Notes: generated by a model not told the origin, from the letters alone. A stretch of DNA of 12,377 nt from Nanobdellota archaeon (GCA_018830685.1 JAHJRR010000010.1:1-12377), one strand, 5' to 3'; counted from the stretch's first letter, positions 1 to 5,934 are shown. Made by a program: numbers and translations.

Positions 1-64
1 CTAAAGCTTTGTTTATGAATTTTTTCAGAGTCCTGTTGCTGAATATCAACCTTTCATCAATCAT
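1..64 (-). CDS. 5' end of an unidentified ORF running off the left edge
   Basis: An ATG at 64-62 on the minus strand opens a frame that stays open for 21 codons to the window edge, beginning MIDERLIFSNRTL and rich in Lys and Arg. An in-frame stop lies just upstream (74-76), so this ATG is the earliest possible start. It lies 59 nt downstream of the nuclease gene on the same strand, so it could be the next gene of the defence block, possibly a methyltransferase or another accessory gene, but the fragment is too short to recognise. I see no clear Shine-Dalgarno sequence. Existence is moderately supported by the open frame and the context; the function is unknown. Confidence 0.4.
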   Translation of the reverse strand, partial: MIDERLIFSNRTLKKFINKAL

Positions 65-106
65 AAAAAAATATTAATTCGTTAGTTCATCTTTTTTTTG
101 GTTTTA

Positions 107-133
107 CTCCGGAATGACTTCAGTCATTCGGAG
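107..133. repeat. Near-perfect palindrome / hairpin at the nuclease gene's 3' end
   Basis: CTCCGGAATGACT (107-119) pairs with AGTCATTCGGAG (122-133), leaving one bulged base and a two-base loop. The palindrome covers the stop codon of the minus-strand nuclease gene (124-126). On the minus strand it is followed by an A-rich, not T-rich, stretch, so it does not look like a classic terminator. Its right arm is part of a longer sequence shared with the inverted-repeat element near 10031. Confidence 0.7.
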
Positions 134-921
134 ATACTGATTTTATATTGGATTTTATTTATTGTCAAATCTTTTATATGGGGTAATGGAATGTAGATGC
201 GGTATCCGTCAACAGCCACCAAAAATACTTTTTTTATCAAAGAAGAATTATAAAATATTTTATGGTAGGATACATATGCTTTTGAATCAGGAAACTTTTT
301 TACCCATTCTTCATCAAAACTTCTCCCATTTTCAAAATCATCTCTTTTAATTGTAAGATTTGTATCTTTTTTGAAAATATATGTCCCTTCGGTATCATCA
401 AAAATCCAATCTTTTGCAGTTGATCCAATAATTTTTTGAATAATTAATTTTAGTGAAGATTGTCTTTCTATAAATTGAGGGAAGTGTTTTTCCATTAATT
501 CGGGATATTCAGAAAGAATTAAACAAATATCCTCCCAAAATAATAATTGCACAGAAAATTTATTTTCTTTAATTCTTTTGTGGTCTAAAATTCTAATTTT
601 TTCTTGTAATGATGCATCTCTAAACGAACCTATCGTAAAAATAAATTCTTTTAGTGTTGGTTTAAAATCTTCTGCCTTATTTGTTTCTCCTTCAATTTCT
701 TCAAAGGTAGTTTTTTTATCTTTGCACTGAACACCAGAATATTCTCCCTTAAATCTTGGAGGTTTTCCATAAATATCCACTCCATTTTGTTTTTGCCCAG
801 AACGACCATTTCTGATTATATAATCACATTTCCAAATTTTTTTAATTATATCTGCAGAAATATCTTCAAATTCATCCCATGATTTTGGCAAAGGTAATTT
901 GGAAGTTGTAAAAGTTGGCAT
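124..921 (-). CDS. Mrr-like / PD-(D/E)XK nuclease-domain protein, putative defence effector
   Basis: 265 aa. The N-terminal ~150 residues resemble the restriction-endonuclease-like domain of Mrr-type enzymes and of the nuclease modules of several antiphage effectors: WDEFEDIS (15-22), then RNGRSGQKQNGVDIYG (37-52), then GVQCK (63-67). D49 and the Q65-x-K67 pair would be the metal-binding core, with an acidic residue around 17-20. This suggests DNA cleavage, which is inferred from the motif. The C-terminal ~105 residues (about 160-265) are a separate, probably beta-rich domain that I do not recognise. The start follows the stop of the upstream restriction gene by one base, so the two are almost certainly cotranscribed. 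Its last codons overlap a palindromic repeat. It may be an accessory nuclease of the restriction system or an independent effector. Confidence 0.75.
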   Translation of the reverse strand: MPTFTTSKLPLPKSWDEFEDISADIIKKIWKCDYIIRNGRSGQKQNGVDIYGKPPRFKGEYSGVQCKDKKTTFEEIEGETNKAEDFKPTLKEFIFTIGSFRDASLQEKIRILDHKRIKENKFSVQLLFWEDICLILSEYPELMEKHFPQFIERQSSLKLIIQKIIGSTAKDWIFDDTEGTYIFKKDTNLTIKRDDFENGRSFDEEWVKKFPDSKAYVSYHKIFYNSSLIKKVFLVAVDGYRIYIPLPHIKDLTINKIQYKISISE

Positions 922-922
922 T

Positions 923-1693
923 TCAATTCATCTTCTCCCGTGCAACTTCCTTAATCTTCTTTCCAATTTTATCCTTAAACTCCTTCCCAACTTCATCAAA
1001 AATATCTAAAACTTCTTTGTAAGTTCCTTTGCCTCCCAAAAGTTCCCAGAATTTTTCAGCAACATAAAGTTCTTTTTCTTCATCTAAATATCCCTGCATT
1101 GTAAATCTACTATAGGCTTGAGGATGATAAGGATTGTAAGGAATTGCAAGAATTGTATTAATTTTCTTTTTTCTAATTGCCACCCATTGCAACAATTTCT
1201 CTTTTGATTTGGCAAAAACATCTATATTTGGCTTTGCTGTTTTTATCTCAATATAATATTCATCGTTACCTTTCTTCAAAAATAAATCTACCCTAACCTT
1301 TATTTTTCTACCACCATTATTACCACACTCCAAAATTTCCTTTATCTCTTTTTCTTTATCTGCTGTTCTCATACCGTTCTTTATTTCTTGAAGAATCTGA
1401 GAAATTACTGAATTTTCTTCATTTGTAATTTCTCCTTCAACATCAAATGCAGTTTTAACTTCATCAAAGTAGGGTTTTGCTACAATTTTAGATACTTGTT
1501 CATACACTGACATTCCCAAAGTTGTTGCAAGTGAATGAATAAAAGAATAAGCTGCGACTTTTTCAGAATCTTGCATGAGTTTGGCTAGAAAGGGCATGGC
1601 AGTTGTTTCTCTTGAATACTTTGATAATTTTTCATCTAACTTGCTTCTTAATAAGACTTTAATTGCTTCCCTTTGCTCATCGGTAATAACCAT
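923..1693 (-). CDS. TdeIII-like type II restriction endonuclease
   Basis: 256 aa, close to the usual length of the TdeIII family, whose characterised member cuts at GGNCC. Family-like stretches run through the whole protein: MPFLAKLMQD (33-42), AAYSFIHSLATTLGMS (47-62), YYIEIKTAKPNIDVF (146-160), and AIPYNPYHP followed by YSRFTMQGY. The PD-(D/E)XK core is visible as D136 in KVRVDLFLK with E149-I-K151. Specificity cannot be read from the sequence. The protecting methyltransferase is not inside the window; it may lie left of position 1 or be absent. The ATG at 1693 is supported by the family-like N-terminus; upstream there is only a weak GTGAT-like ribosome site. The gene is convergent with nothing and divergent from the gene at 1788. 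R-M genes move often, so horizontal acquisition is likely but not shown. Confidence 0.85.
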   Translation of the reverse strand: MVITDEQREAIKVLLRSKLDEKLSKYSRETTAMPFLAKLMQDSEKVAAYSFIHSLATTLGMSVYEQVSKIVAKPYFDEVKTAFDVEGEITNEENSVISQILQEIKNGMRTADKEKEIKEILECGNNGGRKIKVRVDLFLKKGNDEYYIEIKTAKPNIDVFAKSKEKLLQWVAIRKKKINTILAIPYNPYHPQAYSRFTMQGYLDEEKELYVAEKFWELLGGKGTYKEVLDIFDEVGKEFKDKIGKKIKEVAREKMN

Positions 1694-1758
1694 ACCATCA
1701 CTAAAAAGTCTCTATTTTTAATTCTTTCCGCACCACAAATCCGCACACCATAAAAATC

Positions 1759-1765
1759 TTTATAA
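1759..1765 (+). promoter_or_regulatory. TATA box for the gene at 1788 (leaderless)
   Basis: TTTATAA is centred 26 nt upstream of the ATG at 1788. With the usual archaeal spacing from TATA to transcription start this puts the first transcribed base at or next to the start codon. No Shine-Dalgarno sequence is present, which agrees with leaderless translation. Confidence 0.6.
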
Positions 1766-1787
1766 CCCCCTTCCATTTAATTCATTA

Positions 1788-2741
1788 ATGCCCGCACAAG
1801 ATACATCTGTAATAAAAGAAAAAATAGTTTCTATTATACGAATTAAAGGTCCAAGTATTCCCGTCCGTCTTGCAAAAGAAGTAGGATTAGACATATTGTT
1901 CACATCAGCATTTCTTTCAGAACTCGTATCTGAAAAAAGAATCAAAATGAGCCATATGAGAATAGGAAGCTCACCATTATATCTGATTCCAGGCCAAGAA
2001 CAGATGATAGGGAATTTTTCCCAACACCTAAAAAGCAAAGAAAAAGAAGCATTCAACATTTTAAAAGAAAAAGGAATCTTAAAAGATAAAGAACAAAACC
2101 CTCCCTTAAGAGTTGCATTAAGGGAAATAAGAGACTTCGCGATTCCCTTCAGAGAACCAAAATCAGAAGAAATATATTGGAGGTTCATTACACACACGCT
2201 CAAGGAAATTGAAAAAAAAGAAACTGAAAAGTCTGTTGAAAAAAAAGAGATAAAAGAATCAGAATCCATTAAAGAAGATTCCAAAGAAAAAACAGAACCA
2301 TTTTCCAAACTAAAGAATGAACCAGAAAAACAATTAGAGAGGAATAAAGAAAACAATTTAGGAATATTTGACAAACCGAAAAAACCAAAGAAAAAGAAAC
2401 AATTAAAGAAAAAACCAAGCTCTCAAAAAGAAAACATCTTCTTCAATAAAGTAAAAGGTTACTTAAATGAAAAATCAATAGAACTCTTAGATGTACTTAC
2501 AGTAAATAAGAATGAAATTATTCTCAAAGTCAAAGGTAACAACGCCGAACAAATTCTTCTCGCATACAATAAAAAAAGGCTCAATGAAAACGACATAATC
2601 AAAGCATCAAAAAAAGCAAGAGAATTTGGTCTTAGATATATTATAATAAGCAATGGAGGAATTCTCAAAAAAACGGAGGAACTTATCTCCGCCATAAAAA
2701 ACTTGCAAGCAACAGGAGAGTTAAGGGATAAGGTTCTATAA
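1788..2741 (+). CDS. Winged-helix protein with charged linker and C-terminal alpha/beta domain, function unknown
   Basis: 317 aa in three parts. Residues about 5-70 look like a winged helix-turn-helix (IKGPSIPVRLAKEVGLD, then a recognition-like helix LSELVSEKRIKM and the wing GSSPLYLIPG). Residues about 140-215 are an extremely Lys/Glu-rich, low-complexity linker. Residues about 216-317 form a compact domain with alternating helices and strands (ELLDVLTVNKNEIILKVKG, then AREFGLRYIIISNGG). The C-terminal part faintly resembles a degenerate restriction-nuclease fold (EIILKVK in place of ExK), but this is weak. No signal peptide or membrane segment is present. A DNA-binding role is inferred from the N-terminal domain only. 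The gene stands alone, with a TATA box 26 nt upstream, and converges with the TrmB gene. Confidence 0.75.
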   Translation: MPAQDTSVIKEKIVSIIRIKGPSIPVRLAKEVGLDILFTSAFLSELVSEKRIKMSHMRIGSSPLYLIPGQEQMIGNFSQHLKSKEKEAFNILKEKGILKDKEQNPPLRVALREIRDFAIPFREPKSEEIYWRFITHTLKEIEKKETEKSVEKKEIKESESIKEDSKEKTEPFSKLKNEPEKQLERNKENNLGIFDKPKKPKKKKQLKKKPSSQKENIFFNKVKGYLNEKSIELLDVLTVNKNEIILKVKGNNAEQILLAYNKKRLNENDIIKASKKAREFGLRYIIISNGGILKKTEELISAIKNLQATGELRDKVL

Positions 2742-2783
2742 AGTTAGCGTCAGGTAATTTAATAAAAAGTGAATTAAAACATA

Positions 2784-3530
2784 TCAAGGTTCTTCTGCAA
2801 CTTTCCATAATTGTTCAAAAAAGGAAATTAAAGTAGTAGCCATCATTTTATCATTAATAAAGATGGTTTTTATTGGTTCTTCATAATCTATTATTAATGC
2901 TGTGTGGTTTCCGAAAATAACGACAACTGCAGGAGTGGGTGCTATTAACTTTCTTATTTTAGAATATTTTGATTTTTTCTTATATTCCCAAAAATAACCT
3001 TCTTCTGAGAATAAAACTCTTTCATGATTTTTTGGAAGGGTTTCATCTGCCCATTTTCTCCATTCTTTATTGAATCTCTCTCCTTTTGAAGACCTTACTC
3101 CCATGGCTAGTACTTCTTCTTTTGGTTTTAGGGTTTTTGTTGCTTCTTTTTGAGCTGTTTTAAATCCTTCAAAACCAGTATAAACTACGATATACGAGGG
3201 TTCTAGTTTAGAGGACCTTATGTTTTCTATTTGAGGTATTAATTCTTTTGCTAACTTTTCTTCCTCTTCTAATTTCTTCTTTTTATCGTCTATGTAGTCT
3301 ATTAATTTATCGGGGCTTGAGGCTGTGAAATGCTTTACTTTATTTATTTTTGTTTCACTTACTAAACCTTTTCTTTTTAATGATTCTAGAATTTCATAAA
3401 CTTTGCCGGTGTTTAATTTAGATTCTTTTAGCAATTTTCCCGTTTTTGAAGAACCTATTTTACTTAATGTAAGATAAGCTATTGCTTCATTATGCGTTAA
3501 TCCCAAAGATTCTAATAATTTTGTATCCAT
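2784..3530 (-). CDS. TrmB-family transcriptional regulator
   Basis: 248 aa. The N-terminal TrmB-type winged helix is clear: LESLGLTHNEAIAYLTLSK (6-24), then SKTGKLLKESKLNTGKVYEILESL (28-51), then KGLVSE and the wing up to about residue 70. A charged coiled-coil segment (about 75-105) probably dimerises the protein. The C-terminal domain (about 112-248) begins YIVVYTGFEGFKTA and resembles the effector domain often attached to TrmB helices, but I see no sugar-binding signature, so the ligand is unknown. The ATG at 3530 has a TATA element (TTTAAATA, 3559-3566) about 32 nt upstream. The gene is divergent from a two-gene operon with a 100-bp shared control region containing an inverted repeat, so local regulation of those genes, and perhaps itself, is the simplest inference. 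Confidence 0.85.
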   Translation of the reverse strand: MDTKLLESLGLTHNEAIAYLTLSKIGSSKTGKLLKESKLNTGKVYEILESLKRKGLVSETKINKVKHFTASSPDKLIDYIDDKKKKLEEEEKLAKELIPQIENIRSSKLEPSYIVVYTGFEGFKTAQKEATKTLKPKEEVLAMGVRSSKGERFNKEWRKWADETLPKNHERVLFSEEGYFWEYKKKSKYSKIRKLIAPTPAVVVIFGNHTALIIDYEEPIKTIFINDKMMATTLISFFEQLWKVAEEP

Positions 3531-3554
3531 ATTACTCTACACTCAGGGGGAGGT

Positions 3555-3566
3555 TATATTTAAATA
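3555..3566. promoter_or_regulatory. AT-rich TATA element for the TrmB gene
   Basis: TATATTTAAATA reads as a TATA-like element on either strand. On the minus strand its centre lies about 32 nt upstream of the TrmB ATG at 3530, giving a leader of only a few bases. On the plus strand it is about 70 nt upstream of the next gene, so it is less likely to serve that side. Confidence 0.5.
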
Positions 3567-3583
3567 CTCTTATTTTTGTTTAC

Positions 3584-3599
3584 TAACTATAAGTAGTTA
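3584..3599. promoter_or_regulatory. Inverted repeat over a TATA box, candidate operator
   Basis: TAACTA-TAAG-TAGTTA is a perfect 6-bp inverted repeat with a 4-bp spacer. Its centre includes CTATAAG, a plausible TATA box for the operon at 3631 (transcription start predicted near 3613-3616). A related palindrome, GTAATTAC, follows at 3607-3614, and GTAGTTAC at 3593-3600 forms a direct repeat with it. A regulator bound here would block the promoter; the adjacent TrmB protein is the obvious candidate. This is an inference from position. Confidence 0.5.
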
Positions 3600-3614
3600 C
3601 AATAAAGTAATTAC

Positions 3615-3621
3615 AAAGGAG
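3615..3621 (+). promoter_or_regulatory. Shine-Dalgarno sequence for the gene at 3631
   Basis: AAAGGAG lies 9 nt before the ATG at 3631 and fixes the start. This operon-leading gene is unlike most others here, which appear leaderless. Confidence 0.65.
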
Positions 3622-3630
3622 AAAAATAAA

Positions 3631-4419
3631 ATGGAAGAAGGTACTCAAAAATACGGATTTTATGGACACATAGAAGACTTAGCTAATGCTTTTCCTGATT
3701 TAAAATATGAATTAAAAGATAGAGAAAATCGTCAAGATTGTATTATTGATGCAAGTGAATTTGATGTAGATAAAGTAGGAAGATTTATGACTTTTGGAGA
3801 TAATAATTCAATTCGTCTTTGTAATTTGCCTGCTCAGCAATATGTTCCTGCAGTAATTCATATGTTTAAAAGAGATGGAGAAATAGCTGTATACAAAGAA
3901 AAAAATGCTATTGATGCAATTCCAGATGTATTGGATAACATGGATAATGATTCTAGAGATCCTTGGAATTGCGAGAAAACCGTTCTTAATAGAGAAACCC
4001 TTCCCGTATATGCGAAGGCACTTGAATTGAGATCAGAAGAAGAAATTATCAATTATCTTCAAGTTGAAGATTCTTGTGAAATATATATACATTCACCCAA
4101 ATACAGATTAAAAACAAGATTATATCAGGATGGTCAAGATGGGCTTATTGCATATAGGCAATTTGGATTTAATGAAAAAGTTAATAAGGAACTTTCGAGT
4201 CATGAATCTCCACAAGGGTTGTCTGTTATTTCTCCTGCTATTTATGAATTACCAATTCTATATAACCACATCCAATTTTTAAGAAGATCTGGAGAAGTTA
4301 TTGCGAAGTCTCGGAATGATCATATTTGTGTAAATGGAAATGATCCTGACAAAATGAGAACGGGCAGTATAGAACTAAAGTTTTCTAAATTGAAAGAATC
4401 AAAACAAAATGAAAAATGA
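3631..4419 (+). CDS. Unrecognised protein, first gene of a TrmB-linked operon
   Basis: 262 aa, apparently soluble, with no signal peptide or membrane segment. I do not recognise the family. It is acidic in its first half (repeated Asp and Glu around 20-55 and 90-115) and contains only a few cysteines in no clear metal-binding pattern. Stretches such as RFMTFGDNNSIRLCNLP (52-68) and PAIYELPILYNHIQFLRRSGE (near 210) look like folded globular sequence rather than low complexity. The start is set by a good Shine-Dalgarno sequence. The last 11 bases overlap the next gene, so the pair is translated from one message. The divergent TrmB regulator suggests induction or repression by a small molecule, but nothing in the protein says which pathway. 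Confidence 0.75.
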   Translation: MEEGTQKYGFYGHIEDLANAFPDLKYELKDRENRQDCIIDASEFDVDKVGRFMTFGDNNSIRLCNLPAQQYVPAVIHMFKRDGEIAVYKEKNAIDAIPDVLDNMDNDSRDPWNCEKTVLNRETLPVYAKALELRSEEEIINYLQVEDSCEIYIHSPKYRLKTRLYQDGQDGLIAYRQFGFNEKVNKELSSHESPQGLSVISPAIYELPILYNHIQFLRRSGEVIAKSRNDHICVNGNDPDKMRTGSIELKFSKLKESKQNEK

Positions 4420-5011
4420 CGACTGGGAAAAAGCAATCTCTCATAGGTTTTCCATAGATTCTGATGGAATACTGTCAGAACAAGATTATGAAAAGGAATT
4501 AATAAAAGCTCATATGCGAAAAAGAAATATTCCCCATTTTGATTCTGCAGAAAGAGATCTTGCTAATCAGAGTAAGATTTTTGGTAATCTGGAAACTGAG
4601 TTAACGGATTTACGTTTTATGACAAGAAATAAATATGCATCAAAACCCTTGGGGGATGAATTACAAATATATGATGAACTTATAAGAAATGCTGTCCAAA
4701 GGTTTGATCAAATGAAATTGAAACCAAAAAAGATTATTCTACCAAATATATATCTTGATTCTTGGTTAGGTGAAGGATATGCTTGTGGATGGAAAGACGA
4801 AAATGAAGTATTGTATCCCTCCATGGATGGTGTAATCAGAGATTTTAATACAGTATCTAGAAGGTTTATTATTACAGGCTCCCAACGTCATTCTGTCTTA
4901 GACAGATGGGCAAGACCGATAGTAGGATATTCCCATCTGCATATTATGTTCGGATATAAGATAAATAAGAATGAAGAAAAAAAGAAACAAATCCAGGAAA
5001 GAAAATATTAA
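4409..5011 (+). CDS. Unrecognised protein, second gene of the TrmB-linked operon
   Basis: 200 aa, soluble, not recognised. The first ~95 residues are mostly helical and charged (AHMRKRNIPHFDSAERDLA, LRFMTRNKYASKP); the second half has more strand-like and aromatic sequence (ILPNIYLDSWLGEGYACGW; PIVGYSHLHIMFGY) and ends in a Lys/Glu-rich tail. SHLH at the end of the second half and an earlier IPHF are the only histidine clusters; no catalytic motif is obvious. The ATG at 4409 overlaps the upstream gene by 11 bases, which argues for coupled translation and a shared function. The frame is clean, with no sign of decay. Confidence 0.75.
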   Translation: MKNDDWEKAISHRFSIDSDGILSEQDYEKELIKAHMRKRNIPHFDSAERDLANQSKIFGNLETELTDLRFMTRNKYASKPLGDELQIYDELIRNAVQRFDQMKLKPKKIILPNIYLDSWLGEGYACGWKDENEVLYPSMDGVIRDFNTVSRRFIITGSQRHSVLDRWARPIVGYSHLHIMFGYKINKNEEKKKQIQERKY

Positions 5012-5055
5012 GAGAAAAAACTGACATCCCCCTAACAACTCAAAAGATAATAACG

Positions 5056-5063
5056 TTTAAAAA
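5056..5063 (+). promoter_or_regulatory. TATA box for rps17e (leaderless)
   Basis: TTTAAAAA is centred about 26 nt upstream of the ATG at 5085, and no Shine-Dalgarno sequence is present in between. Confidence 0.6.
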
Positions 5064-5084
5064 CCCAAAACGCCGTCTTCTAGT

Positions 5085-5267
5085 ATGGGAAAAATTAAGT
5101 CAAAATTAATTAAGAGAACCGCGAAAGAACTAATCAAGAGAGGCGTGAAATTCAAGGACAACTTTGAAGATAATAAAAGAATCCTCGGTAAAACCATGCC
5201 TAGCAAAAAAATAAGGAACCAAATCGCAGGATTTGTAGCAAAACAAGAACAACAAGAAAACGACTAA
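5085..5267 (+). CDS. rps17e: 30S ribosomal protein S17e
   Basis: 60 aa, within the usual archaeal length range of about 60-70. The family layout is complete: a basic N-terminus MGKIKSKLIKRTAKELI, the middle FKDNFEDNKRIL, and the C-terminal PSKKIRNQIAGFVAKQ. The protein is a component of the small ribosomal subunit in archaea and eukaryotes and has no bacterial counterpart, which makes it good evidence for an archaeal host. It is transcribed alone from its own TATA box. Its stop codon (5265-5267) overlaps by two bases the stop codon of the convergent small membrane protein gene, and T-rich sequence follows immediately. Confidence 0.92.
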   Translation: MGKIKSKLIKRTAKELIKRGVKFKDNFEDNKRILGKTMPSKKIRNQIAGFVAKQEQQEND

Positions 5268-5479
5268 CGTTTTTTACTTTTGTTCAACATTTTCTTTATC
5301 TCCATCACATCTTTCCCAATTTTTTTTATCTCTTTATTCTTCTTCCAATTAAGTATAAAATTCACCACAGCAAAACCAAGGTAAATTACAACTATTCCTC
5401 CTATTGCCTGGACAAGCCAACTTACAGATTCTATTGGCATATTCAAAATCGTAGCATTAACAAAAAAGTTTCCAACCAT
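5264..5479 (-). CDS. Small single-helix membrane protein with basic tail
   Basis: 71 aa from the ATG at 5479. A longer version starting at a GTG (5488) is possible, but that GTG lies inside a strong Shine-Dalgarno sequence (GGTGAT, 5484-5489, 4 nt before the ATG), so the ATG is preferred. Residues about 19-43 are one hydrophobic helix (VQAIGGIVVIYLGFAVVNFIL), followed by a Lys-rich, amphipathic cytoplasmic tail of about 28 residues (KKNKEIKKIGKDVMEIKKMLNKSKKR). The positive-inside rule places the tail in the cytoplasm. Function is unknown. The gene overlaps rps17e tail to tail by a few bases. Confidence 0.6.
   Translation of the reverse strand: MVGNFFVNATILNMPIESVSWLVQAIGGIVVIYLGFAVVNFILNWKKNKEIKKIGKDVMEIKKMLNKSKKR
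5269..5283 (+). terminator. T-rich stretch after rps17e
   Basis: GTTTTTTACTTTTGT begins two bases after the rps17e stop codon. Runs of T on the coding strand are the usual archaeal termination signal. It lies inside the 3' coding end of the convergent gene. Confidence 0.45.
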
Positions 5480-5483
5480 GTTT

Positions 5484-5489
5484 ATCACC
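5484..5489 (-). promoter_or_regulatory. Shine-Dalgarno GGTGAT deciding the start at 5479
   Basis: GGTGAT on the minus strand matches the archaeal anti-Shine-Dalgarno perfectly and sits 4 nt upstream of an ATG. It overlaps a GTG in the same frame, which is therefore probably not the start. Confidence 0.6.
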
Positions 5490-5496
5490 TTAAGAC

Positions 5497-5503
5497 TTTT
5501 AAA
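5497..5503 (+). promoter_or_regulatory. TATA box for tRNA-Met
   Basis: TTTTAAA is centred 28 nt upstream of the first base of the tRNA, the normal spacing for an archaeal tRNA promoter. Confidence 0.5.
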
Positions 5504-5527
5504 CCATATCCATTTATTAATTTAACT

Positions 5528-5599
5528 GGCTGCATAGTTCAGCGGCAGAACGCCTGTCTCATGAGCAGGAGGTCCCAGGTTCAATTCCTGGTGCAGCCA
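5528..5599 (+). tRNA. tRNA-Met (CAT), elongator-type or tRNA-Ile2
   Basis: 72-nt cloverleaf: acceptor GGCTGCA/TGCAGCC, D-stem GTTC/GAAC with a GG-containing loop, anticodon stem CCTGT/GCAGG, loop CTCATGA (anticodon CAT), variable AGGTC, T-arm CCAGG-TTCAATT-CCTGG, discriminator A. CCA is not encoded. The anticodon stem lacks the three stacked G-C pairs typical of initiator tRNA, so it is elongator Met or the Ile tRNA whose C34 becomes agmatidine. Position 37 is G rather than the usual A; see findings. No intron is present. Confidence 0.9.
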
Positions 5600-5691
5600 T
5601 AACATAATTTTAGAGAAAAAAAACAGTCAATAAAAATAAAAAAACAAATAGCCAAAACTCAATAACAAAATACTAAAGCAGGAGTTTGGAC

Positions 5692-5705
5692 AAAAAAAGA
5701 AAAAA
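5692..5705 (-). terminator. T-rich terminator of the histone-like gene
   Basis: On the minus strand this reads as runs of six and seven T separated by C, starting about 12 nt after the stop codon of the 54-aa gene. Confidence 0.5.
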
Positions 5706-5717
5706 TACAAATCACTA

Positions 5718-5882
5718 CTACCTTCTCTTTTTCTTCTTCACAGCCCTTTTCACCGTCTTCTTCACAGCAGTTCTCTTCGTTTTCTTCTTAACTACAGTCT
5801 TTTTCTTAACCGCAGGTTTCCTTACCGCTTTCCTCTTTGCTGGTTTTTTAGCTGCTCTTTTTGTAGTGGCTTTTTTCTTCAT
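5718..5882 (-). CDS. Lysine/alanine-rich histone H1-like small protein
   Basis: 54 aa, below common gene-calling length limits. Composition is almost entirely Lys, Arg, Ala, Val, Thr and Pro, in repeats such as KKPAKRKAVRKPAVKKK and KKTVKRAVKKKKRR, with no acidic residues. This resembles the C-terminal tail of eukaryotic histone H1 and the bacterial Hc1/HctB-like proteins, and is expected to bind DNA or RNA non-specifically. The start is well supported: GAGGTGA (5886-5892) is a strong Shine-Dalgarno three bases before the ATG, and a TATA element lies at 5925-5934, giving a leader of about 22 nt. A plus-strand reading frame covers the same DNA but is a shadow. Alternatively it could be a basic ribosome-associated peptide. 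Confidence 0.75.
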   Translation of the reverse strand: MKKKATTKRAAKKPAKRKAVRKPAVKKKTVVKKKTKRTAVKKTVKRAVKKKKRR

Positions 5883-5885
5883 TTT

Positions 5886-5892
5886 TCACCTC
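5886..5892 (-). promoter_or_regulatory. Shine-Dalgarno GAGGTGA for the histone-like gene
   Basis: It is a perfect match to the archaeal anti-Shine-Dalgarno, three bases upstream of the ATG at 5882. It decides the strand and the start of the small basic protein. Confidence 0.7.
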
Positions 5893-5924
5893 TATTTTTT
5901 AATTAATTATAATAAGATATAGAT

Positions 5925-5934
5925 GTTTAAAAAG
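5925..5934 (-). promoter_or_regulatory. TATA box for the histone-like gene
   Basis: CTTTTTAAAC on the minus strand is centred 48 nt upstream of the ATG, predicting a leader of about 22 nt that includes the Shine-Dalgarno sequence. Confidence 0.45.

Noticed and set aside
1760..2374. Minus-strand 204-aa reading frame rich in Ser and Phe
   Set aside because: It lies opposite the Lys/Glu-rich gene at 1788; its Phe/Ser composition is what the complement of AAA/GAA-type codons gives. No start signal was seen.
5480..5488. GTG start of the small membrane protein at 5488
   Set aside because: The GTG is inside the Shine-Dalgarno GGTGAT of the ATG three codons later.
5686..5922. Plus-strand 78-aa, Phe-rich, apparently membrane protein
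   Set aside because: It is the complement of the Lys/Ala-rich 54-aa gene, which has the ribosome site, promoter and terminator on the minus strand.
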